DNA of 64,000 nucleotides from an uncultured Clostridia bacterium (GCA_944378105.1 CALWGC010000023.1:1-64000); one strand, 5' to 3'; shown: positions 17,044-26,630, counted from the first letter of the stretch. A program made the numbers and translations. Notes: a model not told the origin generated them from the letters alone.

Positions 17044-17072
17044 ATTATACGGGCGGAAAAAAGGAAAGTCAA
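17044..17072 (-). promoter_or_regulatory. Strong promoter facing the A-rich region
   Basis: TTGACT, 17 bases, TATAAT on the minus strand, only 26 bases beyond the terminator of the uracil-DNA glycosylase gene. Confidence 0.75.
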
Positions 17073-17098
17073 TAGAGTTAAAATTATTTTAGTGACTA

Positions 17099-17135
17099 AA
17101 AAAATAGCTTGCAAATAATTTGCAAGCTATTTTTT
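17099..17135 (-). terminator. Terminator of the uracil-DNA glycosylase gene
   Basis: Perfect 17-bp stem AAAAAATAGCTTGCAAA with a TAA loop, immediately after the gene's stop. Confidence 0.9.
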
Positions 17136-17139
17136 ATCG

Positions 17140-17706
17140 TTACGATTGTGCCTTCATCCACTGCAAAAGGGCAGCCAAATCGGCTTCGTAAACCGCCTTC
17201 AGGCTTTGGTTATAGATAATGGCGGCCGGATGATAGAGAGGAAACAGCGTAAAGCCAGGCATAGGCATGGCCTTTCCATGGCAGGCTCCCACCGTCAGGC
17301 CCTCTTGTCCGGAGACGGCCTGCAAGGCGACATTGCCCAGCGTCACCACCACCTGGGGCGCCACCGTTTCCAACTCTTCTTGCAGTAAGGGCAAACAAAA
17401 AGCAATCTCTTCCTTGGAAGGAGGGCGATTGACAATCCGGCCCGTTTTGGGGTTGACCTTTGTGGGACGAATTTTCACCACATTGGTCACATACAGTTGC
17501 TCCCGCGGCAGTGAAAGGGCTTCCAAAAAGCCGTTTAGGTTTTTCCCGGCCTTTCCCACAAAAGGGCGGCCGGCGGCCTCTTCCTCCCCACCTGGCGCTT
17601 CGCCCACCAAGACCACGGGGCGATCCATTTGCCCCTCCCCAAAAACAGGGGATTTTTCCGGAAACTTTTCGGCAAATTTTTGTTTCCACGCCTCCAAATT
17701 CAGCAT
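17140..17706 (-). CDS. Uracil-DNA glycosylase family protein lacking the usual iron-sulfur cysteines
   Basis: Removes uracil from DNA in base-excision repair if active. The 188-residue protein belongs to the family 4/5 group: VVLVGEAPGGEEEAAGRPFVGKAG (motif A), YVTNVVKIRP, VVTLGNVAL and YHPAAII (motif B). Family 4 enzymes hold a 4Fe-4S cluster with four cysteines, two at the N-terminus and one in KCRP. Here the N-terminus has no CxxC, KCRP reads KIRP, and only two cysteines remain in the protein. It may be a cluster-free variant or not a classic family 4 enzyme. ATG at 17706 follows GAGGAG. Confidence 0.85.
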   Translation of the reverse strand: MLNLEAWKQKFAEKFPEKSPVFGEGQMDRPVVLVGEAPGGEEEAAGRPFVGKAGKNLNGFLEALSLPREQLYVTNVVKIRPTKVNPKTGRIVNRPPSKEEIAFCLPLLQEELETVAPQVVVTLGNVALQAVSGQEGLTVGACHGKAMPMPGFTLFPLYHPAAIIYNQSLKAVYEADLAALLQWMKAQS

Positions 17707-17738
17707 GATTTTTCTCCTCCTCCCAGACGACAGAACAG

Positions 17739-18271
17739 TTATCCACAAAAGAGCGTGGTTATCCACCCAAAAATGGGGATAACTTTTTTCTTTTTGTGGT
17801 ACCCGTCCCTTATCTAGTTTTTTTCTTTTGTTTTTCTACTACATACAGGCAGTCAAACTGCACAAAGCCTATCTGTGGACAACCAAACCATTGTTACACA
17901 CAAAAGCGGTTGACAAGTGGGGACAATTTTTGCGAAGAAAACAGAAAAAAATTTCTCTTTTTCGTTCTGATTTTCTCCCAAAAAGAGAGAAAAAACCTGC
18001 ATTTTTCACAAAATTACCCCACAAAAAACACACTTGTACGCTCTGTTACGAACAGAAGGTAACATAAAGTTATGCACCTTATCCACAAACCCGTTGTGGA
18101 TAACTTGCGTTTTCTGTTTTCAAAATGGAAATTTATTCCTATTTTTTCATGAAATTTGCGGAGAAAAGCCAATTTTATGCTTCATTTTCCATTTTTTTCC
18201 TTCCTTTTCCCCACAACCATTCCAGCCCCATGCCACACAAGCATCCACCCAAATGGGCCCAGTTATCCACA
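17739..18271. promoter_or_regulatory. Cluster of DnaA boxes remote from dnaA
   Basis: Perfect TTATCCACA at 17739-17747 (+), 18079-18087 (+), 18095-18103 (-) and 18263-18271 (+, inside the rhomboid gene). Near matches are TTATCCACC 17759 (+), TTATCCCCA 17774 (-), TTGTCCACA 17874 (-), TTGTCCCCA 17918 (-) and TTATGCACC 18070 (+). The 470-base gap between the glycosylase and rhomboid genes holds nothing else I can identify. It lies about 20 kb from the dnaA region. Confidence 0.8.
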
Positions 18272-19266
18272 TCGGGAGAAACACCACCCAGGACGAGGCT
18301 GATGACGACAAACAGGGCAACGGTGGGATAATTCCATCCCTCTAACTGTCGTTTTTCTTGTCTGGAGCGGACCAAAAAAGCGCCGATGAGCCCAAATATG
18401 GCACCGGATGCGCCCAAAGCGTATACCTGGGGTGGACAAAGAAGACTGCTGACCACATTGCCCACCAGGCCAGAGAGGAAAAATGTGACAAAGAAAAATC
18501 CACGGCCTTCGTATCGTTCCAACAGCGAGCCAAAAATGTACAGGGACAAACAATTATAGCCCAAATGCAGAAAATCGGCATGGAAAAACAAAGCCGTGCC
18601 CAGCCGCCAAACCTCCCCCTGCTGCCAGACGGCAGTACCGTTATTCCAGTATTGCTGCTGCACCTGTTGGGGAACAAAGCGAAAGACGCCATAGAGCACC
18701 ACCAAAAGCAAAATCAGGGCCAAGGTGGCCGAGGCCGTAGAAAGGCGGGGCGCGATAGTCGTTTGCCGGTCCACAGCCTTAGCCGTTTCCCAAACGGTTT
18801 CACTTTCACTGCCCAGGGCATGGCTGCGCAGGCCTTGTTGGATGGCATCTTGGATATGTAACAGGCGGGTGGGGTGATCTTTGGGGGCCCAATAGCGGCC
18901 GCTGTTTTCTTCGCAAAGCCAAAACACCAAATGCTGTGTTTCTTCCAAACCCGATGGCATCCAGTCCGATGAAATCCAATTTTTCTGTTCCTCTTCTGTC
19001 ACCTTCGGCAGGCAAAGCACTGTCAGCAACACCCCTTGGCTACATCGAAAGGGTTCCATCCACCCTTTCATTTCCTTGGCATACCACGATATGCCATGGG
19101 ATACCTGTTCTTTGGTCCAGGCGGTGCCATCGATCAGTTGAACCAAATACAAGACCGGGTGATAGGGCTTTGCCAATACATAAGCGCCGCCGGCCTGGTT
19201 TGGCAACAACTGAAAATCCTGCTGCACCAGTTGTGCAATGATTTGTTTTGCACTTTGTTCAAACAT
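18175..19266 (-). CDS. Rhomboid-family intramembrane serine protease with a large N-terminal domain
   Basis: A 363-residue membrane protein. Residues 1-165 are soluble and unrecognised (MFEQSAKQIIAQLVQQDFQL, then VLYLVQLIDG). Residues 185-355 form the rhomboid core: a first membrane helix (LALILLLVVLYGVF), ALFFHADFLHLGYNCLSLYIFG with the conserved His/Asn, the catalytic Ser in ALGASGAIFGLIGA (GxSG) and the partner His in NWAHLGGCLCG. Rhomboids cleave membrane helices within the bilayer; the target is unknown. It starts 29 bases after the bofA stop, with AAAGGAG upstream, and probably shares the bofA transcript. Confidence 0.9.
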   Translation of the reverse strand: MFEQSAKQIIAQLVQQDFQLLPNQAGGAYVLAKPYHPVLYLVQLIDGTAWTKEQVSHGISWYAKEMKGWMEPFRCSQGVLLTVLCLPKVTEEEQKNWISSDWMPSGLEETQHLVFWLCEENSGRYWAPKDHPTRLLHIQDAIQQGLRSHALGSESETVWETAKAVDRQTTIAPRLSTASATLALILLLVVLYGVFRFVPQQVQQQYWNNGTAVWQQGEVWRLGTALFFHADFLHLGYNCLSLYIFGSLLERYEGRGFFFVTFFLSGLVGNVVSSLLCPPQVYALGASGAIFGLIGAFLVRSRQEKRQLEGWNYPTVALFVVISLVLGGVSPDVDNWAHLGGCLCGMGLEWLWGKGRKKMENEA

Positions 19267-19295
19267 GGCTTTTCTCCTTTTCTTTGGTATGATTT

Positions 19296-19559
19296 TTACA
19301 TCAACAGACATTGGGCCACCAACAACAGCAAAAATCCCGGCAGCCCAAAGCAAGCCACAATCCCCACCGTCCAACCATTGACTCCCAGCAAAAAAAACGA
19401 GGGAAACAACGCCGATAACCCCCAAACCGCCGCGGCCCCGGCCAATCCACGGGCCGCCAAACGGCAAAAAAAAGCAAAGGGCTTTGCCGCCACCAGCAGC
19501 AACAGCCCTATCCCTGCCACCAAAACAAACAGACTTATACCCCCCATGGTGATTGTCAT
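19296..19559 (-). CDS. bofA: BofA-family pro-sigmaK processing inhibitor
   Basis: An 87-residue protein with two or three membrane segments. In Bacillus, BofA holds the SpoIVFB protease inactive in the outer forespore membrane until the checkpoint signal. The C-terminus has the family pattern LGVNGWTVGIVACFGLPGF (N.....G..G.PG). The start overlaps the stop of the upstream YaaL-like gene by four bases (ATGA). The yaaL-bofA pairing matches Bacillus subtilis, where the two follow recR; recR is not here. Its presence implies a sporulation programme or its remnant. Confidence 0.85.
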   Translation of the reverse strand: MTITMGGISLFVLVAGIGLLLLVAAKPFAFFCRLAARGLAGAAAVWGLSALFPSFFLLGVNGWTVGIVACFGLPGFLLLLVAQCLLM

Positions 19560-19783
19560 ACCGTCTGCCGCCTCCCCTCGAAGGCCGTAAAACCGGCGTT
19601 TTTTGCCTGGCGCAGATAATACTGATATTGTTTGTAAAGAGAGGAAATTTCGTAAATACAGCTGTCGATCAAACATTCATCCACCGTCTGATTCCAGCGG
19701 CAGCGAGCGGCTTCCAGTTGGATCTCAATATCCCGCAGCCGCGCCGCATAGTCTTCCTTGGGTGCTTGTTTGGTTCGTTTCAT
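19556..19783 (-). CDS. YaaL-like DUF2508 family protein
   Basis: A 75-residue soluble protein rich in charged and aromatic residues (MKRTKQAPKEDYAARLRDIE, then WNQTVDECLIDSCIYEISSL, YKQYQYYLRQAK). The pattern of a short helical protein ending YYLRQAK is typical of DUF2508/YaaL, of unknown function. Identification is helped by the overlap with bofA, the arrangement seen in Bacillus. GGAGG lies nine bases before the ATG. Confidence 0.75.
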   Translation of the reverse strand: MKRTKQAPKEDYAARLRDIEIQLEAARCRWNQTVDECLIDSCIYEISSLYKQYQYYLRQAKNAGFTAFEGRRQTV

Positions 19784-19860
19784 TTTTTTGGCCTCCTCTT
19801 GTCTTTTCTTTTTACTATAAGCCAAAAAAAGTGAAATTATTCCTCTGGCGGCAAAAAACC

Positions 19861-20352
19861 TTACGGATGGTGTTTTTTCACATATTGCGTACAATAATGA
19901 CTGATCAAACCGATGCCAAGGCCGGTGGCCACACCGCACACCATCAAAATAGGCGCCAAAAAAAGCACCACGCTGCGCCCCAACAACAGCGCAGCCACAC
20001 ACATCTGTCCCATGTTATGGGCCACACCGCCCAACATACTGACGCCATAAATGCTCAAATGCCGGCTTTTTTTAGCCGCCATCATCACAAAAAAACTGAG
20101 CAGCGCACCGGCACAACTATACCAAAAGCTGAGAAACCCTTTAAACAGCAGCGCCGACAAAAAAACCCGCAACAGCGAAATACCAAAGGCTTCTTTTTCG
20201 CCCATGACATACAACGCCAGCACCACCACCACATTGGATAGCCCCAGCTTCACGCCCGTCGGAAACGGCAGCGGGAGCATGGCCTCCACATAACCCATCA
20301 AAATAGCCAAGGCAGCAAAGATGCCTCCATAGGCAATTTTTTTTGTATCCAC
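19861..20352 (-). CDS. Gx transporter family protein (HepS-I / ECF S-component-like)
   Basis: A 163-residue membrane protein with about five helices. It opens MDTKKIAYGGIFAALAILMG and contains FPTGVKLGLSNVVVVLALY and GGVAHNMGQMCVAALLLG, the signature of proteins annotated as heptaprenyl diphosphate synthase component I or Gx transporter. GTG at 20352 has AGGAGGAGA upstream and is preferred; a GTG 15 bases earlier overlaps the upstream stop but lacks a ribosome-binding site. It is coupled to the NusG-II gene, as in many anaerobic Bacillota. Substrate unknown. Confidence 0.85.
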   Translation of the reverse strand: MDTKKIAYGGIFAALAILMGYVEAMLPLPFPTGVKLGLSNVVVVLALYVMGEKEAFGISLLRVFLSALLFKGFLSFWYSCAGALLSFFVMMAAKKSRHLSIYGVSMLGGVAHNMGQMCVAALLLGRSVVLFLAPILMVCGVATGLGIGLISHYCTQYVKKHHP

Positions 20353-20363
20353 CGTTCTCCTCC

Positions 20364-20726
20364 TCACTGTACCACGGCATCTACGCCAGCTGTGCCGCCT
20401 TCCACTTCAATGACCATTTTATGGGGCAGACAAACAATGCTTTCTTTTTCCAGCGAAACGGGGGCATGGTCCACGCAAACGCCGTCGCGGCAATCGGCTT
20501 CTTCTACAAACACGGCGCCATCTTCCACCACAATCTCATTATATCCCTGCGTCGTCTCCAGGCGCCACTGGTCATTGACCGAAAGCGGCAGGCGATGGAC
20601 CTCTGTTCCATCTACATACACCACGGCCACAGCACCAGCTTGGCTTGGCCGCAACAGGCCAGAGCCATAGAGCACACCGGCCAAAACGAGAACTGCCACC
20701 CCCACCAGGATGTCTCCTTTTTTCAA
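20364..20726 (-). CDS. NusG domain II-containing membrane-anchored protein
   Basis: A 120-residue protein with one N-terminal membrane helix (ILVGVAVLVLAGVLYGSGL) and an extracytoplasmic NusG_II (KOW-like) domain: VVYVDGTEVHRLPL, YNEIVVEDGAVFVEEADCRD, then CLPHKMVIEVEG. The paired cysteines in CRDGVC are typical. Translation starts at TTG (20726), seven bases after GGAGG. Its usual partner, the Gx transporter, follows directly. The role is not established. Confidence 0.85.
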   Translation of the reverse strand: MKKGDILVGVAVLVLAGVLYGSGLLRPSQAGAVAVVYVDGTEVHRLPLSVNDQWRLETTQGYNEIVVEDGAVFVEEADCRDGVCVDHAPVSLEKESIVCLPHKMVIEVEGGTAGVDAVVQ

Positions 20727-20796
20727 ACGGGGGCCTCCTTTCTTTCCATACAAAAGACCGGCCGGGTTCCCCCGACCGGCCCAAACGTTGGTCTTT

Positions 20797-22161
<1,365 letters not shown>

Positions 22162-22201
22162 TCATCCAAACGAAAGCAACTGCTTTTGTTTCGATGTGTA
22201 G

Positions 22202-22241
22202 AAAGCTCCGTCTGTCGTACCCCCCTGACAGGCGGGGCTTT
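22202..22241 (-). terminator. Hairpin after the DUF4446 gene, possibly a weak terminator
   Basis: AAAGCTCCGTCTGTC pairs with GACAGGCGGGGCTTT with two mismatches. The minus-strand exit has only three Ts, so efficiency is doubtful. A second palindrome, AAACGAAAGC / GCTTTTGTTT, lies at 22168-22191. Confidence 0.4.
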
Positions 22242-22903
22242 TAAATTGTTTCATACATTTCATCCGCCACAGGGGTGGAAACGTTGCCCTCCGGCAAAAC
22301 GGCAGAGACACCGCTGACCAATTCTTTGGCCTTTTCGGTGTAGCTTTGCACCGCTTCTTCGGCTTCTTCCAACACCTGCTCTCTTTCCAGCGGCGTATAG
22401 CTATTGGCCAGGGCCAGATCCAACGCCTGCTGTTCTTCTGTGGATAAAATATATTCACTGACGCCCAGTTCAATGGGTTTTGCATAAGTAAAGGAACCGG
22501 TGCGAGAATGAATGCCGTTTAACACTACGCCATTATCCGATGCATCCAACAAGGCAATGGCATAACACAAGTTGCCGCCCACTTCATCAAAGGGGTTATA
22601 ACGAACCACACCCACTTTTTGCACACATTTGGACATCCGCGCCTGCAAATCACGGACCGATTCGTCCAGGTCTTCCCATTTTTTCTCCAGCTGTTGTGCT
22701 TCTTGATGAAACTGGGTAAATTGCAATTCCATATTATAGTCCGGCCGGCGCTTTGCACCGGTGAACAGTTCATATCTTTTTTTCAATCTACATACCGACA
22801 ACAAAGCCGTTGTGCTGACCGATAACAGCACCAGGACTAAAATTCCCAGCACCACCACAATGCTGAGCAAATTTTCATTTAAAAACACACTGAAACCACT
22901 CAT
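22241..22903 (-). CDS. DUF4446 family membrane-anchored protein
   Basis: A 220-residue protein with an N-terminal membrane helix (LLSIVVVLGILVLVLLSV), then a coiled-coil segment (QFHQEAQQLEKKWEDLDESV, QARM) and the family core VVRYNPFDEVGGNLCYAIAL, DGVVL-like NGVVLNGIHSRTG and YAKPIELGVSEYILSTEEQ. It lies directly downstream of parB, the common position in Clostridia, so it may act with chromosome segregation, but no function is established. Start uncertain: ATG at 22903 is chosen; an in-frame GTG lies 15 bases upstream. Confidence 0.85.
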   Translation of the reverse strand: MSGFSVFLNENLLSIVVVLGILVLVLLSVSTTALLSVCRLKKRYELFTGAKRRPDYNMELQFTQFHQEAQQLEKKWEDLDESVRDLQARMSKCVQKVGVVRYNPFDEVGGNLCYAIALLDASDNGVVLNGIHSRTGSFTYAKPIELGVSEYILSTEEQQALDLALANSYTPLEREQVLEEAEEAVQSYTEKAKELVSGVSAVLPEGNVSTPVADEMYETI

Positions 22904-22925
22904 GATTTCCGTTCTCACACCCTTT

Positions 22926-23822
22926 TCATGTTCTCTGGATGGTATGGAGCAAGAGCAAAAGCCGGTCTAAATCGGCAGGGGAATAAAACTCGATTTCAAT
23001 TTTTCCCTTTTTTTCGCCGCTTTTTACTTTCACTTTCGTTCCCAAAACCGACTGCATCTCCTGTTCCGCCTTTTGCAGCAACAGTTGGTCGATGGCTTGT
23101 TTTTCTGTCTTTTGGGCTTTGGGCGGCTGCTTGTCCAGTTCCAGCAGGCGTTTGACCATTTGCTCGGTGGCCCGGACGCTTAAGCCTTCTTCCAAAATAT
23201 GTTCCGCCACTTCAAACTGTTGTTTTCCTTCTTCCAGCGAAAGCAGGGCACGGGCATGACCACCACTGAGCCGTCCTTCCACAACAAATTGTTTCACCCG
23301 TTCATCCAACTGCATCAGCCGCATGGCATTGGCAATGGCAGAACGACTTTTTCCCACTTTTTTTGCAATTTCTTCTTGGCTGAGTCCAAACTCTTCTTTC
23401 AAGCGGCAATACCCTTCTGCTTCTTCCAGGGGGTTTAAATCTTCCCGCTGTAAATTTTCCACCAGTGCCAGCTGAAAGAGCGTTTCGTCTTCCACCTCTC
23501 GAATGATGGCCGGTATGGTACGCAAACCGGCAATTTTGGAGGCTCTCCACCGTCTTTCTCCGGCAATGATCAAATAGGCATCGCCTTCTTTTTTCACCAA
23601 GATGGGTTGGATGACGCCACAGGCCTTGATGGATTCGGCCAACGCTTCCAGCGCCTCTTCTTCAAAACGTTTGCGGGGCTGGCTTCGATTGGGCTCAATT
23701 TGGTTCATATCCAATTCCACCACGCGTTCGTTGGTGGAAGATAAATCATCTGCTTCTGAGTGGATCAGAGCGCCCAGGCCCAATCCTTTGGAGCCCAAAC
23801 CGCTTTTTCTTGCTGTTGCCAA
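22926..23822 (-). CDS. parB: Chromosome partitioning protein ParB (Spo0J)
   Basis: Binds parS, spreads as a CTP-dependent clamp and loads SMC. The 298-residue protein has a Gly/Lys-rich N-terminus with the ParA-contacting region (LGSKGLGLGALIHSEADD), the CTP-binding GERRWRAS motif (about residue 88) and ENLQREDLNPLEEAEGY, the helix-turn-helix LSQEEIAKKVGKSRSAIANA, and a C-terminal dimerisation segment. Starts with TTG (23822) with AAAGGAG upstream, just past the parA stop. Confidence 0.96.
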   Translation of the reverse strand: MATARKSGLGSKGLGLGALIHSEADDLSSTNERVVELDMNQIEPNRSQPRKRFEEEALEALAESIKACGVIQPILVKKEGDAYLIIAGERRWRASKIAGLRTIPAIIREVEDETLFQLALVENLQREDLNPLEEAEGYCRLKEEFGLSQEEIAKKVGKSRSAIANAMRLMQLDERVKQFVVEGRLSGGHARALLSLEEGKQQFEVAEHILEEGLSVRATEQMVKRLLELDKQPPKAQKTEKQAIDQLLLQKAEQEMQSVLGTKVKVKSGEKKGKIEIEFYSPADLDRLLLLLHTIQRT

Positions 23823-23823
23823 A

Positions 23824-24597
23824 TCAATTCCACTCCTTTTCTATCACTTCTTCCGCCAGCAGGCGGTAACTTTCTGCCCCTTTGGACTTGCTGTCGTACA
23901 AAGTGATGGGCAGTCCATGGCTGGGCGCTTCGCCCAGACGGACATTGCGGGGAATGATGGTGCGATAGATGGAGCTACCAAGCCCCTTTTTCACCTCTTC
24001 CACCACTTGCAGCGACAAGTTGGTACGGGCATCAAACATGGTAAAAACAACGCCTTCCAATTCCAAAGCATGGTTGAGCCGTTGTTTCACCAAATTGACC
24101 GTATGCAGCAACTGTTCCAAGCCTTCCATGGCAAAATATTCGCACTGGATTGGCACCAACACCGTATCGGCCGCCGTCAGTGCATTGATGGTAATCAAAT
24201 TAAGCGCCGGCGGACAATCGATGATGATAAAATCAAAGTCTTCTTTTTTTTGCTCCAGATGCCGTTTTAAAATATATTCCCTTTCTTCTACGGCAATCAA
24301 TTCAATTTCTGCACCGGATAAGTTCTTATTGGCGGGCAGCACCCACAAGCCCTCCACGCAAGTAGGCTGCATCACCTGCTCCATGGTGGCTTCCTGTAAA
24401 AACAGTTGATAGATGGTTGTGGACAGTTGGTTTTTCTCCAACCCCACACCGCTGGTTGCATTTCCCTGGGGATCGGCGTCCACCAACAACACTTTTTTTC
24501 CGGCTTCTGCCAAAGCGGCAGAAAGATTGATGGATGTGGTTGTTTTTCCGACACCGCCTTTTTGATTGGTGACGGCTATGATACGCACCTTCCCCAT
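23824..24597 (-). CDS. parA: Chromosome partitioning ATPase ParA (Soj)
   Basis: A 257-residue Walker-type ATPase that works with ParB in origin segregation and can act on DnaA. Motifs: deviant Walker A KGGVGKTTTS (residues 12-21) with the signature Lys, DADPQGNATSG (Walker A'), and FIIIDCPPALNLITINAL (Walker B). The ATG at 24597 follows AAGGAG and gives the standard MGKVRIIAVTNQKGG start. It is the first gene of parA-parB-DUF4446. The -10-like TAGAAT at about 24675 has only a poor -35. Confidence 0.96.
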   Translation of the reverse strand: MGKVRIIAVTNQKGGVGKTTTSINLSAALAEAGKKVLLVDADPQGNATSGVGLEKNQLSTTIYQLFLQEATMEQVMQPTCVEGLWVLPANKNLSGAEIELIAVEEREYILKRHLEQKKEDFDFIIIDCPPALNLITINALTAADTVLVPIQCEYFAMEGLEQLLHTVNLVKQRLNHALELEGVVFTMFDARTNLSLQVVEEVKKGLGSSIYRTIIPRNVRLGEAPSHGLPITLYDSKSKGAESYRLLAEEVIEKEWN

Positions 24598-24741
24598 GTT
24601 GCAAAACTCCTTCCGATGAATCCATTGCTTTTGTTTGCCAAACAAACGAAAAGAAAAACACTTTTGTTCTATTCTACCACAAGATGACCAAAAGGAAAAC
24701 CCTTCCTTCCATTTTTCATCGGTTTTTTTCTGGCTTTTCCC

Positions 24742-24781
24742 AAAAAAACGCATGAGATTCTGAGAATCCATGCGTTTTTTT
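24742..24781 (-). terminator. Terminator of argS
   Basis: AAAAAAACGCATG-a-GATTC-TGA-GAATC-CATGCGTTTTTTT, an 18-bp stem with one bulge; T run on either strand. Confidence 0.88.
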
Positions 24782-24795
24782 CGTTTGTATTTTTT

Positions 24796-24811
24796 TGTTT
24801 CACGTGAAACA
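24796..24811. promoter_or_regulatory. parS site, perfect match
   Basis: TGTTTCACGTGAAACA, the full 16-bp palindrome bound by ParB, in the argS-parA gap. Confidence 0.95.
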
Positions 24812-24815
24812 GGAC

Positions 24816-26510
24816 TTACATTTGTTCTGGTGCTTCCATTCCCAAAATCGCAAGACCGCAAGTCAACACAATCTGCACGGCCCGTACCACCAAAAGGCGG
24901 GCTTGTTTTACGTCTTCTTCGCTATTTAAGATGGGGTTATCATGATAGAATTTATTGAATTTCTGTGCAATGTCCATGAGGTTTCGAGACAATACAGATG
25001 GTTCATATTTGGCTGCCGCTTCTTTGATTTTTTCTGGGAAGCTATACAAGGCTTTGCAAACATCGGCCGTGGCTGGGTCCGACAGTTTGGAAAAGTCCAC
25101 CTGTTCCGGCGCCACCATCTGGGCTTTGCGCAAAATGCTGCAGGCCCGGGCATTGGTATACTGTACATAGGGACCCGTTTCCCCTTCGAAGTTCAGCATT
25201 CTTTCCCAGCTGAATACCACGTCTTTGATGCGGCTATTATAGAGGTCATTGAAAATGACAGCCCCAATACCCACCTGTTTGGCCACTTCTTCTTTGTTGG
25301 GCAGGGATGGGTTCTTTTCTTCAATGATTTTTTTCGTTTCTGCAATGGCCTGATGCAGCAAATCTTCCATCAGCACCACATGGCCTTTTCTGGTGGAAAG
25401 TTTGCCGGAATCCAAGCTGACCAAACCGAAAGGCACATGAACCAAATCTTTGCTCCAATCGTACCCCATTTTTTCAATAACTTTAAACCACTGGGCAAAA
25501 TGGAGGTTTTGATCCAAAGCGGTCAGATAGATACATTTATCAAAATCGAAGGTTTTCTTGCGATACAATGCCGCCGTAATGTCGCGGGTAGCATAGAGGG
25601 TGCCGCCATCGGTACGGATAATCAAGCAAGGAGGCATGTTTTCCTCGCTCAAATCAACGATCATGGCGCCATTGCTTTCTGTCAGCAGATTTTTTTCTTT
25701 CAGTTCGTCCACCACGGCTGCCATTTTATCATTATAGAAGCTTTCGCCGGTGTAATGATCGAAGGAAACGTGGAGCATGGCATAGACACGTTCAAATTCT
25801 TTGATGCTGATGTCATAGAACCATTTCCAAAGGCGCAGTGCTTCTTCGTCGCCATCTTGCATTTTCACAAACCAGGCCCGGGCGTCGTCTTCCAGCTCTG
25901 GTTTTTCTTCCGCCACGTCATGGAATTTGACATACAGGCGCATCAATTCCGAAATGCCCTTTTCTTCCACGTCTTTGGCATTGCCCCATAATTGATAAGC
26001 CACAATCAATTTCCCAAATTGGGTCCCCCAGTCACCCAGGTGGTTTACCCCTTCGCAATGATAGCCCAGAGTTTCATATAAATGATACAAGGCATTGCCA
26101 ATCACTGTGGAACGGAGATGGCCCACATGGAATGGTTTTGCAATGTTAGGCGAAGAATAGTCGATGACAATGGTTTTGCCGTTACCCATGGTACTTTTGC
26201 CATAGGATTCTTTCTTTTCTGCAATCTCTTCCAAAACGGCTTTGGCAAAGGTGGCTTTGTCCAAAAAGAAATTCAAATAAGCCCCTTTCACTTCCACCCG
26301 TTCTACGAAGTCTGGTTTTTCCACCTGTTGGGCCAATTCTGCTGCAATCATCGGCGGCGCCTTGCGCATGGTCTTGGCCAAACGGAAACAAGGAAACGCA
26401 TAATCTCCCATGGCGCTTTCTGGTGGCACTTCCATCCAGCTGGATACTTCTTCTGCCTCCATGCCGACCACGGCACCAATGGCTTTGCCCAATTCCAATT
26501 TAAAATCCAT
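24816..26510 (-). CDS. argS: Arginyl-tRNA synthetase
   Basis: Charges tRNA-Arg. The 564-residue class I enzyme has SPNIAKPFHVGHLRSTVIG (HIGH motif as HVGH, near residue 125), the KMSK-like loop STRKGHVVLMEDLL, and the C-terminal anticodon-binding DALR region (QYTNARACSILRKAQM, FNKFYHDNPIL). ATG at 26510 follows GAAAGGAAG. Monocistronic, with a promoter and terminator at its ends. Confidence 0.97.
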   Translation of the reverse strand: MDFKLELGKAIGAVVGMEAEEVSSWMEVPPESAMGDYAFPCFRLAKTMRKAPPMIAAELAQQVEKPDFVERVEVKGAYLNFFLDKATFAKAVLEEIAEKKESYGKSTMGNGKTIVIDYSSPNIAKPFHVGHLRSTVIGNALYHLYETLGYHCEGVNHLGDWGTQFGKLIVAYQLWGNAKDVEEKGISELMRLYVKFHDVAEEKPELEDDARAWFVKMQDGDEEALRLWKWFYDISIKEFERVYAMLHVSFDHYTGESFYNDKMAAVVDELKEKNLLTESNGAMIVDLSEENMPPCLIIRTDGGTLYATRDITAALYRKKTFDFDKCIYLTALDQNLHFAQWFKVIEKMGYDWSKDLVHVPFGLVSLDSGKLSTRKGHVVLMEDLLHQAIAETKKIIEEKNPSLPNKEEVAKQVGIGAVIFNDLYNSRIKDVVFSWERMLNFEGETGPYVQYTNARACSILRKAQMVAPEQVDFSKLSDPATADVCKALYSFPEKIKEAAAKYEPSVLSRNLMDIAQKFNKFYHDNPILNSEEDVKQARLLVVRAVQIVLTCGLAILGMEAPEQM

Positions 26511-26551
26511 AGCTTTCTTCCTTTCCAATCATGTCATTCTACATTGGCTTC

Positions 26552-26580
26552 AGTATACCATAAATTGCGTACCCAGACAA
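26552..26580 (-). promoter_or_regulatory. argS promoter
   Basis: TTGTCT, 17 bases, TATACT on the minus strand. Confidence 0.7.
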
Positions 26581-26614
26581 GACAAGGCGACGGGAGAGGG
26601 CCATTTTTTCTTGG

Positions 26615-26630
26615 TGTTCCACGTGAAACA
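26615..26630. promoter_or_regulatory. parS site
   Basis: TGTTCCACGTGAAACA, which fits TGTTNCACGTGAAACA, between the divergent argS and hydrolase genes. Confidence 0.9.
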
